Shown piece by piece: positions 1 to 12,073 of a stretch of 64,000 nucleotides of DNA. The translations under genes were made by a program, and so were the position numbers. The first letter of the stretch is position 1; every line of letters starts with the position of its first letter. Source of the stretch: Candidatus Methanoperedentaceae archaeon (GTDB taxonomy: Archaea; Halobacteriota; Methanosarcinia; Methanosarcinales; Methanoperedenaceae). The stretch covers positions 1 through 64,000 of the forward strand of contig PQAS01000053.1 of the NCBI GenBank assembly GCA_003104905.1, given 5' to 3'. The notes under the pieces were generated by a model. It saw only the letters and a program-made list of their open reading frames with translations, made no database searches and was not told the origin of the DNA.

Positions 1-34
1 ATCAAAATCCGTTACACTCCCGAGGTCCCAAAGA

Positions 35-358
35 TCAATCTTCAATTATTGGCTCAAATTCTTGCAATTCCTCACTTCTTAACTTCTTATGACCTGGATG
101 GAATTTCCGTCTTGAAATATCTTCAGGACGTGTTAATTGAATAAAGGTCTGATATTCCTTACTTGTGAAAAGGCTGTCAACAACTGAAATCTTATTGACC
201 ATATCAATATTGGAGGAATAGAAAGGAGCTTCTTCCGAAATCTTGGCTCTCCTATCGATAATAGGTTCAAATATTTCATACATCATTTCATCCGTATTAA
301 CGAGATATTGAACTCTCTCTTCGTTTATTTCATCTATTAGAGTATTATTAACTCCCAT
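35..358 (-). CDS. Hypothetical protein, 107 aa
   Basis: I do not recognise this protein. It is soluble-looking and rich in charged residues, with no membrane segment, signal peptide or familiar motif. The open frame extends to a GTG at 388. I chose the ATG at 358 because GGTGAG lies 6 nt before it, while an archaeal TATA-like stretch (about 397-405, read on the minus strand) sits so close to 388 that transcription would start inside the extension. It is divergent from the PHA operon, with about 290 bp of shared intergenic DNA. A function cannot be assigned. Confidence 0.5.
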   Translation of the reverse strand: MGVNNTLIDEINEERVQYLVNTDEMMYEIFEPIIDRRAKISEEAPFYSSNIDMVNKISVVDSLFTSKEYQTFIQLTRPEDISRRKFHPGHKKLRSEELQEFEPIIED

Positions 359-526
359 TTTTCTCACCAATAAAGTATTCGTTTTCACTAAATATATAGT
401 TATCGTTTGTCAGTTTTTCTGCAGGTTCTATTAAAGTTGATATGGATTACAAGTTGGTATTCGATCAAATAATAACATGATTTGCAAAAGGTTCCAATTC
501 CACATGATTAATAAAACTAAATAAAC

Positions 527-534
527 TTTATATA
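527..534 (+). promoter_or_regulatory. TATA box of the PHA operon
   Basis: TTTATATA here fits an archaeal TATA box and predicts a start near 555 and a leader of roughly 90 nt before the first gene at 646. Inside that leader an inverted repeat GGTTATT (570-576) / AATAACC (591-597) with a 14-nt loop could be an operator or leader hairpin. The Shine-Dalgarno-like GGAGTG lies at 633-638. The rest of 389-645 shows nothing else I can name. Confidence 0.45.
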
Positions 535-645
535 TCATGATAATGAATATAATTAGTGTGAAAAATGGGGGTTATTACAGCAGAATCGTAAATAACCGAA
601 TTTTATTACCATCGAAATAAAATAAATAAATGGAGTGAAATAGAT

Positions 646-1725
646 ATGATTAAGAAAAGCGAGGAGAAAGGAACGACTGAAGTAAAGAATGCGATCAACC
701 TGTGGGTTAATCAATCGAATGAATTTTTGAAATTGTGGGGCGATTCAAATATGAAACTTTACAAACCATGGATAGAGTTCATGGGAGAGAAATCTATGAG
801 AATTAACGATATGGCCAGTTCCACTTCACCATCGAAATATAAAGAATTTTATGATGATTGGATGAAGACATACAAAAGTACATATGGAAAGCTCTCTCAT
901 GCTGAGATTTCATCTCCAGAGGAAGCGCTTGAAGGTCTCGTAAGATGCGCGAATGAATCAAACAAATTGTACATGTCCTGGATCGAGGAGTTCGGTGAAA
1001 ATTCCAGGAAAACCTCTGAAGTCCTGAACAATGGGAGAGATCCTGCAAAATACAAGGAATGTTATGACAGCTGGATAAATACTTATGAAAAAGTTATCGA
1101 CGACCTGAACGAACACCCGGCGATCAAATACCAGAGAGATATTTTCGGAAGCTATACCGGTATGCCTGATCTCTATTCAGAGTCAATAGCAAAGATGGCA
1201 AAACAGATCAAAGAAGTATATACCCGATTGTATGTTCCATCGGATGAGACTATCAATAAATTTTCAGATGGGATAGAAAAATTATCCAAAGGCGAACTGA
1301 ACCCTGAAACATATAAGGAATTTTATGATACATGGCTAAATACTTATAAAGAAAACTTTTCAAAGTTGTTTGACCCTCAGACAATGAAACCTTCAAAAGA
1401 ACTGCTGGACAATCTCAAGGAGAGCAACGAAATAACAATAAACCTGTTCAAATCCTGGACAGAAGCCCTTGAAAAGCTGTCTTCGAAAATGGAAGACCAG
1501 TCGAAATTAATCAATGACCCTGAAGCTTTTAAAGAATTTTATAAGCTCTGGATAAAGATGTTTCAAAAGACATCAGAAGATATCTTTGAGGGAGTTCCCC
1601 TGGCCAGCCCATTGAAAGAGATGATGGATCCTGTAAAGAGCGCATGTAAAATCTATACGGATACATCTATCAAGATGTCCAAAATGTGGATGGATTCTTT
1701 CAGCAGTATGTCATCAAAGGTATGA
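646..1725 (+). CDS. PhaE-like / phasin-like repeat protein at head of PHA operon
   Basis: A 359-aa all-helical protein made of about four diverged repeats, each ending in a block of the type K-E-F-Y-D-x-W-x-x-T-Y-K (near residues 60-80, 140-160, 220-240 and 290-310). The preceding part of each unit has a pattern like LYxxWIEExGE. The spacing of Trp/Tyr residues resembles PhaE, the partner subunit of class III PHA synthases, and phasins. It lacks the C-terminal leucine-rich PhaE tail present in the next gene, so it may be a granule-associated structural protein rather than the synthase partner. No membrane segment is seen. Its stop overlaps the next start (ATGA), which suggests coupled translation. 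First gene of the operon. Confidence 0.7.
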   Translation: MIKKSEEKGTTEVKNAINLWVNQSNEFLKLWGDSNMKLYKPWIEFMGEKSMRINDMASSTSPSKYKEFYDDWMKTYKSTYGKLSHAEISSPEEALEGLVRCANESNKLYMSWIEEFGENSRKTSEVLNNGRDPAKYKECYDSWINTYEKVIDDLNEHPAIKYQRDIFGSYTGMPDLYSESIAKMAKQIKEVYTRLYVPSDETINKFSDGIEKLSKGELNPETYKEFYDTWLNTYKENFSKLFDPQTMKPSKELLDNLKESNEITINLFKSWTEALEKLSSKMEDQSKLINDPEAFKEFYKLWIKMFQKTSEDIFEGVPLASPLKEMMDPVKSACKIYTDTSIKMSKMWMDSFSSMSSKV

Positions 1726-2267
1726 ATATGGAAGATACTGATCTGGAATCCACCCATGAATTTCTTGACCTGTGGGTAAAAGCATACGAGACAACATTTG
1801 GCAAGATTTCCGAAATTCCTGCTATCGGTCCGATGCGGGAAAAATCCGAAAAAATGTCCAAAGGGCTTCCTCTCTTCTTTAGCCTTTATTCAACATGGAT
1901 GGATACAGTCTCTGATTTTCAGGTGATTTCCGTAGAAGCAATGAAGCGGATGAATACAAAAACGATATCGATGGAAGGTAAGACAGGTGTTGAAAATTAT
2001 AAGGAAATGTATAATGTCTGGATGGAATCATATAGTGAAACCTTCAAAGAATTCCTGAAATCCGGCCATTTCTCTTCTGATATGGGAAAATTCATGTCAC
2101 ATTTTCTGGATGTTCAAAAATTCAACCGGGAAATGCTTGAGGAGAATTATCTAAAGCCATCCAATCTTCCAACAAAATCCGAAATCGATGAATTAAATAA
2201 GGAATTATATACCTTAAAGAAGCAGGTCAAGGAATTATCTTACAAAATAAACGCTGCCCGGGATTAA
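1722..2267 (+). CDS. phaE: PHA synthase subunit PhaE (class III)
   Basis: A 181-aa protein that would partner PhaC in a class III polyhydroxyalkanoate synthase. It shares the Y-K-E-M-Y-N-V-W-M-E-S-Y type block with the upstream gene. Its last 50 residues carry the typical PhaE ending: LPTKSEIDEL followed by a leucine-zipper-like stretch (LNKELYTLKKQVKELSYK). The frame opens upstream at 1686, but the ATG at 1722 overlaps the previous stop as ATGA; an ATG at 1728 with AAAGG just upstream is an alternative. It is shorter than many bacterial PhaE proteins (about 300-360 aa). The family assignment rests on the C-terminal motif and on position next to phaC. Confidence 0.78.
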   Translation: MNMEDTDLESTHEFLDLWVKAYETTFGKISEIPAIGPMREKSEKMSKGLPLFFSLYSTWMDTVSDFQVISVEAMKRMNTKTISMEGKTGVENYKEMYNVWMESYSETFKEFLKSGHFSSDMGKFMSHFLDVQKFNREMLEENYLKPSNLPTKSEIDELNKELYTLKKQVKELSYKINAARD

Positions 2268-2297
2268 ATGATCAGCGGATTTTCAAGGGGGAACATT

Positions 2298-3449
2298 ATG
2301 TTTGAAATTAGTCCAATAGAAAAGGAATATACAAAATTAATGAGTGGATTAGAGATATTTTTGAAAATGCCAGAAATATCGGTTGGCACAACCCCACATG
2401 AAATAGTATATACTGAAGATAAGATGAAGCTTCTCCATTATATTCCCACGGTTGAAAAAAGACATCCGGTACCGATATTGATGGTGTATGCTCTTGTGAA
2501 CCGCCATTATATCCTTGACCTCCAGCCGGATAAAAGTGTGATAAGAAAACTGTTAGATGATGGTTTTGATGTGTATCTCATCGATTGGGGATATCCTTCC
2601 GGAATGGATAGATATCTTACATTAAATGACTATGTCAATGGATACATAAATACTGTCGTGGATATAGTAAGAAAAAATTCCGGGCTGGATAAGATCACAC
2701 TTATGGGTATCTGCCAGGGTGGGACTTTTTCTATCATGTATTCTTCTTTACATCCCGAAAAAGTCAAGAATCTTGTAACACTCGTGGCACCTGTCAATTT
2801 TGATACGAAAAAAGGACTTCTTCATATCTGGGCAAAGAGCCTGGATGTTGATAAGATAGTAGATTATTATGGAATAATACCAGGGGATTTCCTGAATTCC
2901 GGTTTCCTGTTAACAGATCCTTTTCGGCTTATTATCGACAAGTACGTAGGCATGTTCGACAGGATAGAATGCGAACCTGGTGATCAAGCCTGTCTTATCC
3001 GAAACGAGGAAATAGTCAAAAATTTCCTGAGAATGGAAAAATGGATATTTGATAGTCCTGATCAGGCTGGTGAGACATTCAGACAATTCATGAAAGATTG
3101 TTATCAAAAGAATCTATTGATACAGAACAAACTGGTCATTGACGGGAAAAAGATAAACCTGAAAAATATCACCATGCCTCTTCTTAATATCATGGCGGAA
3201 TTTGACCATCTTGTTCCTAATGAGGCAACTATTCCGCTCAATGACGCGGTATCGAGCAAAGAGAAAGAGATGCTGGTTTTTCCCACAGGGCATATAGGCA
3301 TATTTGTAGGATCTAAATCCCAGAAAGAAGTCTGCCCATCGATTTCAAAATGGCTGACACCAAGGTCAGGTCTTGATGAGAAAGGAAAAACCGGGATAGA
3401 AAGCAAGAAACATAAAGGAAAATCAAAGGAGGCATTACATGCGGGTTAA
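2298..3449 (+). CDS. phaC: Class III poly(3-hydroxyalkanoate) synthase PhaC
   Basis: Polymerises (R)-3-hydroxyacyl-CoA into PHA on the granule surface together with PhaE. The alpha/beta-hydrolase fold shows the synthase version of the lipase box, GICQGG, with catalytic Cys at about residue 139, Asp in the segment NIMAEFDHLVP and His in PTGHIG near the C-terminus. The 383-aa length suits class III rather than the roughly 590-aa class I enzyme. An ATG at 2268 abuts the previous stop, but the ATG at 2298 is preceded by AAGGGGG (2285-2291) and starts a protein that aligns better with the family, so I use it. The last 11 nt overlap the following ketoreductase gene. Confidence 0.92.
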   Translation: MFEISPIEKEYTKLMSGLEIFLKMPEISVGTTPHEIVYTEDKMKLLHYIPTVEKRHPVPILMVYALVNRHYILDLQPDKSVIRKLLDDGFDVYLIDWGYPSGMDRYLTLNDYVNGYINTVVDIVRKNSGLDKITLMGICQGGTFSIMYSSLHPEKVKNLVTLVAPVNFDTKKGLLHIWAKSLDVDKIVDYYGIIPGDFLNSGFLLTDPFRLIIDKYVGMFDRIECEPGDQACLIRNEEIVKNFLRMEKWIFDSPDQAGETFRQFMKDCYQKNLLIQNKLVIDGKKINLKNITMPLLNIMAEFDHLVPNEATIPLNDAVSSKEKEMLVFPTGHIGIFVGSKSQKEVCPSISKWLTPRSGLDEKGKTGIESKKHKGKSKEALHAG

Positions 3450-4179
3450 AGATAAAGTAGTAATTATCACCGGAGGTGGAAGCGGTATCGGAAAAGAGAC
3501 GGGGCTCCTGTTTGCAAAAGAAGGAGCTAAAGTCGTGGTTGGCGATGTAAATGAAAAAGCGGGGATAGAAACGGTCGATACCATAAAAAATGCAGGAGGT
3601 GAGGCCACATATGCAAAACTCGACGTTTCCAACAGGGAACAAACAAAGCAGGTCGTGAAAGATACTATTGCAAAATATGGCCGTATCGATGTACTTATCA
3701 ATAATGCTGGTATTATCCAGGATGCTCTTGTTGTAAAAATGACCGAAGACCAGTGGGATAAAGTCATCAATATTAACCTGAAAGGGCCTTTTAATTGTAT
3801 CCAGGCAGTCGCTGAACAAATGATAGCCCAGGGAAGCGGTGTTATCTTGAATATTTCATCCATAGTTGCCCTTTACGGTAATGTGGGCCAGACAAATTAT
3901 GCTGCAACCAAAGCAGGTTTAGTAGGAATGACAAAGACCCTTGCAAAGGAACTGGGGAAAAAAGGCATAAGGGTCAACGCGATTGCACCCGGATTCATAT
4001 ATACTCCGATGACAGCTGCAATGCCGGAGAAGATCCTGGATATGATGAAGGAAAAGACGCCTTTAAAAAGGCTGGGCACTCCGGGGGATGTAGCCAGCGC
4101 TTTGTTATTCCTGGCTTCGGATGAAGCGAGTTTCATCAACGGGGCTGTGATAAGCGTTGATGGAGGATTGCTATTATAA
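3439..4179 (+). CDS. phaB: Acetoacetyl-CoA reductase / 3-ketoacyl reductase (SDR)
   Basis: A 246-aa short-chain dehydrogenase predicted to reduce acetoacetyl-CoA to (R)-3-hydroxybutyryl-CoA for PhaC. It has the nucleotide-binding [11 protein letters not shown] near residue 11, the NNAG motif near residue 88, and the Ser-Tyr-Lys catalytic set (ISS, then NYAATKAG near residue 154). The C-terminal [11 protein letters not shown] is typical of FabG/PhaB. Sequence alone cannot separate PhaB from FabG; the position between phaC and phaA argues for PHA synthesis. AAAGGAGG precedes the ATG. Operon member with an 11-nt overlap with phaC. Confidence 0.88.
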   Translation: MRVKDKVVIITGGGSGIGKETGLLFAKEGAKVVVGDVNEKAGIETVDTIKNAGGEATYAKLDVSNREQTKQVVKDTIAKYGRIDVLINNAGIIQDALVVKMTEDQWDKVININLKGPFNCIQAVAEQMIAQGSGVILNISSIVALYGNVGQTNYAATKAGLVGMTKTLAKELGKKGIRVNAIAPGFIYTPMTAAMPEKILDMMKEKTPLKRLGTPGDVASALLFLASDEASFINGAVISVDGGLLL

Positions 4180-4222
4180 TTCAATAATCAGAGGGAAAAA
4201 ATGGGTAAGAAAGGAGAAAAAA

Positions 4223-5401
4223 ATGAATAATGTTGTCATAGTTTCAGCTGTCCGTACAGCGATCGGGAAATTCGGTGGAAGTCTGAAGGATACAAGTCCT
4301 GTACAGCTTGGTTCAGATGTGCTGAAGGAATCAATGAAACGTGTAAGTCTGGCAGGAAGCGAAGTGAATGAAGTCATAATGGGAAATGTACTTAGCGCAG
4401 GCCATGGACAGAATATTGCGAGGCAGGCGGCAATGGCAGCCGGGATTCCTATTGAGATTCCGGCTTTTGGCGTAAATAAAGTATGCGGTTCCGGTCTAAA
4501 ATCGATAATATTGGGAGCACAGGCAATCATGCTCGGGGACGCCGATATTATCCTGGCAGGCGGAGTAGAATCCATGTCCACATCCCCATATGCGCTGCGC
4601 AAAGCCCGCTGGGGAGCCAAGATGGGAAATGATGAGCTTGTGGATTTGATGGTATATGACGGCCTATGGGATATTTTCAATAATTATCACATGGGTATCA
4701 CGGCTGAGAATGTGGCGTCAAAATTCGGGATATCCCGGGATGAGCAGGATGATTTCTCCGCAAAAAGCCAGAACAAAGCAGAAGCTGCTATCAAAGGCGG
4801 GAAATTCAAGGATGAGATAGTTCCTGTTATCATTCCACAGCCAAAAGGGGAGCCGGTCAGATTTGAAATTGATGAATTCCCAAGATTTGGGACAACAAAA
4901 GAAGTTCTTGCAAAACTTAAACCCGCTTTTAAAAAGGATGGGACTGTCACAGCCGGAAATGCATCAGGGGTAAATGATGGGGCTGCAGCTGTGCTTCTTA
5001 TGTCGCAAGAGAAAGCAAAGGAGAAAGGGCTGGAAGTGCTGGCTACCATCCAGGGTTATGGTATAGCAGGTGTGGCTCCGGATGTTATGGGAACAGGACC
5101 CATAAATGCGAGCAAGAAGGCTTTGAAGCGGGCGAATCTTTCTGTTGGGCAGCTTGATGTTATCGAAGCGAACGAAGCATTTGCAGCTCAGGCTATTGCA
5201 GTGAACAGGGAGATGGGGTGGAATACTGACAGGGTCAATGTCAATGGCGGCGCCATAGCTCTGGGACATCCGATAGGAGCAAGCGGGGCAAGGATCCTGG
5301 TTACACTTATCCATGAATTAAGAAGAAGAAAGGGTACAAACGGTCTTGCGACACTCTGTATCGGGGGGGGAATGGGTGCTGCAATCGTGATAAAGAGGTG
5401 A
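4223..5401 (+). CDS. phaA: Acetyl-CoA acetyltransferase (biosynthetic thiolase)
   Basis: Condenses two acetyl-CoA to acetoacetyl-CoA, the first step of PHA synthesis. At 392 aa it has the normal thiolase length. Nucleophile Cys lies in NKVCGSG (about residue 88), the catalytic His in [10 protein letters not shown], and the second Cys in LCIGGGMG near the C-terminus. The open frame starts at 4157 inside the previous gene, but AAAGGAGAA (4210-4217) stands 5 nt before the ATG at 4223, and the protein there begins with the usual thiolase start, [17 protein letters not shown] beta-oxidation thiolase is the alternative; gene context favours the biosynthetic role. Confidence 0.92.
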   Translation: MNNVVIVSAVRTAIGKFGGSLKDTSPVQLGSDVLKESMKRVSLAGSEVNEVIMGNVLSAGHGQNIARQAAMAAGIPIEIPAFGVNKVCGSGLKSIILGAQAIMLGDADIILAGGVESMSTSPYALRKARWGAKMGNDELVDLMVYDGLWDIFNNYHMGITAENVASKFGISRDEQDDFSAKSQNKAEAAIKGGKFKDEIVPVIIPQPKGEPVRFEIDEFPRFGTTKEVLAKLKPAFKKDGTVTAGNASGVNDGAAAVLLMSQEKAKEKGLEVLATIQGYGIAGVAPDVMGTGPINASKKALKRANLSVGQLDVIEANEAFAAQAIAVNREMGWNTDRVNVNGGAIALGHPIGASGARILVTLIHELRRRKGTNGLATLCIGGGMGAAIVIKR

Positions 5402-5405
5402 AATA

Positions 5406-6263
5406 ATGAATAAAGATAGGAAAGGGAAACTGGATAATAAAGTAGCTCTCGTAACCGGGAGTTCAAGGGGAATCGGTCGTGCAATAGCAATAAGGCTCGC
5501 AGAAGAAGGAGCAGATATTGTTATTAACTACCAGAATGGAAAAGAACATGCCCAAACGGTTTCAAAACTGATAAACCGGATGGGAATGGCAGACGATCTT
5601 GAAGAAATAACTGAAAAGATAGGAAAAATGGAAGATAAGGAACAAGCAAAGGAAATATCCGACATGGTCGAATCAATAGGATGCCATTCCTGCATCTGCC
5701 AGGCCAATGTGAGTGACTTTGAGCAAGTAAACAAGATGAAGGAAGAAGTAATTATGAAATTCGGGAAGGTCGATATCCTTGTTAATAATGCAGGGATAGT
5801 AAGAGATAAATCCTTCGTGAAAATGACCTCTGATATGTGGAATGATGTCTTATCAGTGAATCTTGACGGGACTTTTTATTGCACGAAAGCCTTCGTTGAT
5901 GGAATGCTTGAGAGAAAGTATGGGCGGATATTGAATATTTCCTCGGTCATAGGCAGGATGGGTAATTTCGGCCAGACAAATTACGCTGCATCCAAAGCCG
6001 GGATGATCGGCCTCACAAAGGCGCTTGCAAAGGAATTTGCCGGAAAGGGTATTACCGTGAACGCGATTGCGCCCGGATTCATTGAAACCGATATGGTAAA
6101 AGGCATCTCTCCCGAAGCAATGGAAAAGATCGTGGCTAAGATCCCGCTGGGAAGATTGGGAAAGGCATCAGAAGTCGCATCGACTGTGGCATTCCTGGCA
6201 TCACAGGAAGGGGATTACATAACAGGACAGGTTATTGATATCAACGGAGGGTTGTATATTTAG
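5406..6263 (+). CDS. Second SDR ketoreductase, with a helical insert
   Basis: A 285-aa FabG/PhaB-type reductase with TGSSRGIGRA near residue 18, NNAG, the catalytic Ser and NYAASKAG, and the C-terminal ITGQVIDINGG. It is about 40 residues longer than the phaB product because of a charged, helical insert after the second beta strand (about residues 55-95, rich in Glu/Lys and Met). That region normally shapes cofactor preference and the dimer surface, so the insert may alter cofactor or partner choice. It lies 4 nt after phaA and is probably the last gene of the operon. It could be a second acetoacetyl-CoA reductase or act on longer chains. Confidence 0.85.
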   Translation: MNKDRKGKLDNKVALVTGSSRGIGRAIAIRLAEEGADIVINYQNGKEHAQTVSKLINRMGMADDLEEITEKIGKMEDKEQAKEISDMVESIGCHSCICQANVSDFEQVNKMKEEVIMKFGKVDILVNNAGIVRDKSFVKMTSDMWNDVLSVNLDGTFYCTKAFVDGMLERKYGRILNISSVIGRMGNFGQTNYAASKAGMIGLTKALAKEFAGKGITVNAIAPGFIETDMVKGISPEAMEKIVAKIPLGRLGKASEVASTVAFLASQEGDYITGQVIDINGGLYI

Positions 6264-6292
6264 ATCAAAAACCTGTGCATGAAGATATCATG

Positions 6293-7210
6293 TCATGAAA
6301 TATTAGATTCTGATGGATTCATAATCTTCATTTTTTCATCCGGAATTAATCCACAGCAAGTGCCATAAAAATTAATCTCATAACCATTTTCTTGTGCATA
6401 CTTAATTGTATTTATGGCCGGCGCCGCAATACCTGATACGCCGCAAAGAAGCGCCATCTTTTCAATATCCGCCCTATCTTTCCCGATTGAATGGGCACAA
6501 CCCAGCAGGACCGGCGTATGGGGGAACATCCGGATCGCCTTTTTTAATACATTTTCAAAATCGGATGGGTCCGGTCTGATATTCTCCATTGGCGTCCCGG
6601 CAACGGGCATTAATCCTGTTATTATCACCGCTGTGGGCATTATGGTGCGGATCATTTCAAGGGCACGGTATTCACCGCTTAATTTGCCAAAATGTATTCC
6701 CACACAAACATGGGGAAATATGGAGAGTCCCGCTCGGGAAATAGCTTGAAGGCTGTCCATGTATTCTTTCTCGGAAACCCGAAGACCATATACTTCCATT
6801 ACGGAAGTCATATCACCCATTACATCAAAACCGATTCCGTCAAGCCCTGAATTCTTTAATAATCCCGCTTCTTCGGAGGATATAAAACCCGTATGCGCAA
6901 TAATTATAAGGTCAGTCTCTTCCTTGAGTTTTTTTATTGCAGGTATTAAATTTTTTATTGGTACGCATCCGCGCTCATCGCAACCGCCTGTCAGAAGTAT
7001 CCCTTTTGCACCCTTCCTGTGGAGCAATATTGCTTTCTTTAGAAGCTCCTCATTTGTGGTTGCATGGATCAGCCGCTCCAGCAATTTGCCCCTGCAGTGC
7101 TGGCACATAAGGGAACATGAATTTCCTGTGACGGAAATGGAAGGGAAAGTGTCAGATGTGATGAAAAAATTGATCTTTTTGTCATGATTGGAATGATTTA
7201 TTTCTTTCAT
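6293..7210 (-). CDS. Radical SAM protein
   Basis: A 305-aa radical SAM enzyme: the motif CSLMCQHC (C-x3-C-x2-C) near residue 30 binds the 4Fe-4S cluster that cleaves S-adenosylmethionine. LLTGGCDERGC follows, and a Cys pair CC near the C-terminus (FYGTCCGL) may hold another cluster or a substrate. The frame runs back to 7300, but that would overlap the divergent gene starting at 7267, so the ATG at 7210 is preferred. The SITG/SVTG-xxC-xLxCxHC style resembles archaeal lipoate-synthase-like (LipS1/LipS2) proteins; that is only a family impression. Divergent from the synthase-like gene, and the function is unassigned. Confidence 0.7.
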   Translation of the reverse strand: MKEINHSNHDKKINFFITSDTFPSISVTGNSCSLMCQHCRGKLLERLIHATTNEELLKKAILLHRKGAKGILLTGGCDERGCVPIKNLIPAIKKLKEETDLIIIAHTGFISSEEAGLLKNSGLDGIGFDVMGDMTSVMEVYGLRVSEKEYMDSLQAISRAGLSIFPHVCVGIHFGKLSGEYRALEMIRTIMPTAVIITGLMPVAGTPMENIRPDPSDFENVLKKAIRMFPHTPVLLGCAHSIGKDRADIEKMALLCGVSGIAAPAINTIKYAQENGYEINFYGTCCGLIPDEKMKIMNPSESNIS

Positions 7211-7266
7211 ATGTTGTATTAGGAAAACCACAAGTAATATAAATACTGATAACAATCTGTCAGCCA

Positions 7267-8562
7267 ATGAAAATATACAGGTCATATGAGGATTTGCCAA
7301 AGATAAAACTGCCTCTGGGTCAGGACATCTTTATAAGCGACAGTACCATACGGGATGGCTCGCAAATGCCCGGAATAGTGATGAAAAAACGGCATAAGAC
7401 TGAAATTTATGAATATCTGCACAAAATAGGCATCGAGAAGCTTGAAACTTTTGTTTATAACGAGCGCGACAGGGAAGCTGTAAAAGAAATGCTTGACAGG
7501 GGATATGAGTTCCCGGAGGTGACAGGGTGGGCAAGGGCAAATCCCAAGGACATTGATTTCGTTCTCGATATGGACGGTATTAAGGAAACCGGCATATTAA
7601 TGTCTGTTTCAGATTCCCATGTCATTGACAAGATGGGGCTGAAAAGCAGGGAAGAGGCCGAAAAAAAATATACTGATGCATTACAATATGCAGTTGATCA
7701 CGGCCTCAAAACAAGAGCGCATATAGAAGATATGACGCGTGCGGATAACGAAGGGTTCGTATTCCCGCTCATTAAAAAACTTCTTGAAATAGATCCGGAT
7801 TGCATTATACGCCTCTGCGATACAGTTGGCTTTGGATTGCCATTTCCTGGTGTTGATGAGCCATACGGTATCCCCCACATTACACAGCGCCTTTTAGAGA
7901 TCGGAACAAAGAATATCGAAACCCATATACATGATGATTTTGGTATGTCGGTAGCCTGCTCGATTGCAGGGTACTGGTACGGCGCCAACTGGTCAAGCCT
8001 TACTTTCCTCGGAATAGGAGAAAGAGCCGGAAATGCAGAGCTTGAAAAGGTAGTTCTCTTTTTGATTCAGAGAGTTGAAGGATTTGAGAAATATGACCTT
8101 AAATCCGTAACTGAATTTGCGCGATTTATGGAAAAAGAGATCGGGATACGCGTCCCGCGCAACAAATCTGTTGTTGGGAAAAATATTTTTGCACACGAAA
8201 GCGGCATACATACGGCTGGGGTTATTAAAAATCCATTCACGTATGAACCTTACCCACCCGAAATAGTAGGCGGAAAGAGGCAGTTATTGATAGGTGATTC
8301 ATCGGGAATCGAAGTTTTGAGATTTAAAGTTGAAGAATCCCTGAATGAATTGATGCATATTGACACAAATATTGAGAAAAATGACCTTCGACTCAAAGCT
8401 ATCCAGTCTGATATCCAGAAATTGTATAACCTGGAAAAACGTGTTTCGTGCATTTCTGATGAAGAACTCAAAAAATATGTCGAGAAATATTTCATGCTTG
8501 AATCGATCATTGATGAACATAGCGCCAATGAAGATAATACAGAAAATCAAAATAAAAAATGA
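7267..8562 (+). CDS. Isopropylmalate/homocitrate-synthase-family enzyme (possible Re-citrate synthase)
   Basis: A 431-aa DRE-TIM-barrel acyltransferase of the LeuA/AksA/NifV family. The N-terminal metal and acetyl-CoA site reads DSTIRDGSQMPG, with IHDDFG and the C-terminal HESGIHTAG giving the metal-binding His residues. It condenses an acyl-CoA with a 2-oxoacid. The sequence is clearly distinct from the AksA-like gene at 32134: the motif is DGSQMPG rather than DGEQTPG, and the C-terminal part is longer and helical with no LeuA regulatory domain. Enzymes of this distinct type include Re-citrate synthases of anaerobes, which would suit an archaeon lacking the Si-type enzyme. Substrate is not provable here. 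Confidence 0.7.
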   Translation: MKIYRSYEDLPKIKLPLGQDIFISDSTIRDGSQMPGIVMKKRHKTEIYEYLHKIGIEKLETFVYNERDREAVKEMLDRGYEFPEVTGWARANPKDIDFVLDMDGIKETGILMSVSDSHVIDKMGLKSREEAEKKYTDALQYAVDHGLKTRAHIEDMTRADNEGFVFPLIKKLLEIDPDCIIRLCDTVGFGLPFPGVDEPYGIPHITQRLLEIGTKNIETHIHDDFGMSVACSIAGYWYGANWSSLTFLGIGERAGNAELEKVVLFLIQRVEGFEKYDLKSVTEFARFMEKEIGIRVPRNKSVVGKNIFAHESGIHTAGVIKNPFTYEPYPPEIVGGKRQLLIGDSSGIEVLRFKVEESLNELMHIDTNIEKNDLRLKAIQSDIQKLYNLEKRVSCISDEELKKYVEKYFMLESIIDEHSANEDNTENQNKK

Positions 8563-8568
8563 AATATC

Positions 8569-8919
8569 ATGGACATTAAGAAAACAGCGATAGTCCTTAA
8601 TGGATTTATCCATGATTTTTCTACTGGCTATTGGGTGGCGTCGATGATCACCATCATTTTACTTCATAATTTCCAGGTGAAATATCCGGGAATATCCGAT
8701 CCGCTTATGGTGATTGAACAGTTCTTTTTCTGGAATACAATTGGTGCTGCTATCGTAATTTTTGCAACCGGCGGTATACGGACTTTTACATATGTGGATA
8801 ATTTTTACGGAAAAGATATCGAAGATTCCCGACGAAAATTGCTTGTAATAAAACACATTATTCTGTTCTTAATATTTGGGATTAGCAGTTATTTTGCCTA
8901 TATAATGGCCTTTGCCTGA
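8569..8919 (+). CDS. Small integral membrane protein, three predicted TM helices
   Basis: A 116-aa membrane protein with hydrophobic stretches at about residues 15-32, 50-72 and 93-114. His residues lie near the first helix (FIHDF, LLHNF) and before the third (KHII). The arrangement FIHDFSTGYW recalls short CopD-like or haem-binding membrane proteins, but I cannot assign a family. It starts 7 nt after the synthase-like gene and is probably co-transcribed with it. Confidence 0.6.
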   Translation: MDIKKTAIVLNGFIHDFSTGYWVASMITIILLHNFQVKYPGISDPLMVIEQFFFWNTIGAAIVIFATGGIRTFTYVDNFYGKDIEDSRRKLLVIKHIILFLIFGISSYFAYIMAFA

Positions 8920-8967
8920 ATTGATGATTGACAAATGATAAAATCGCTATGCATTGCAGTGAATAGG

Positions 8968-8976
8968 TATATAAAC
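8968..8976 (+). promoter_or_regulatory. TATA box upstream of gyrB
   Basis: TATATAAAC fits an archaeal TATA box, about 125 nt before the gyrB ATG. A second AT-rich candidate, GGTATAATT, lies near 9074. AAAAAGG stands about 9 nt before the start at 9099. Confidence 0.35.
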
Positions 8977-9068
8977 TATAAAAACAATCAGACCCCGAAG
9001 GATATTCAAATACTGAAGGCATGAAATTTAATTTGGAATTTGTTGAAAACGGGAAAATTTTAAAATAA

Positions 9069-12067
<2,999 letters not shown>

Positions 12068-12073
12068 TAGATC

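Noticed and set aside
6293-7300. Longer start of the radical SAM gene at 7300
   Set aside because: It would overlap the divergent gene starting at 7267 and adds a hydrophobic stretch unlike the rest of the protein.
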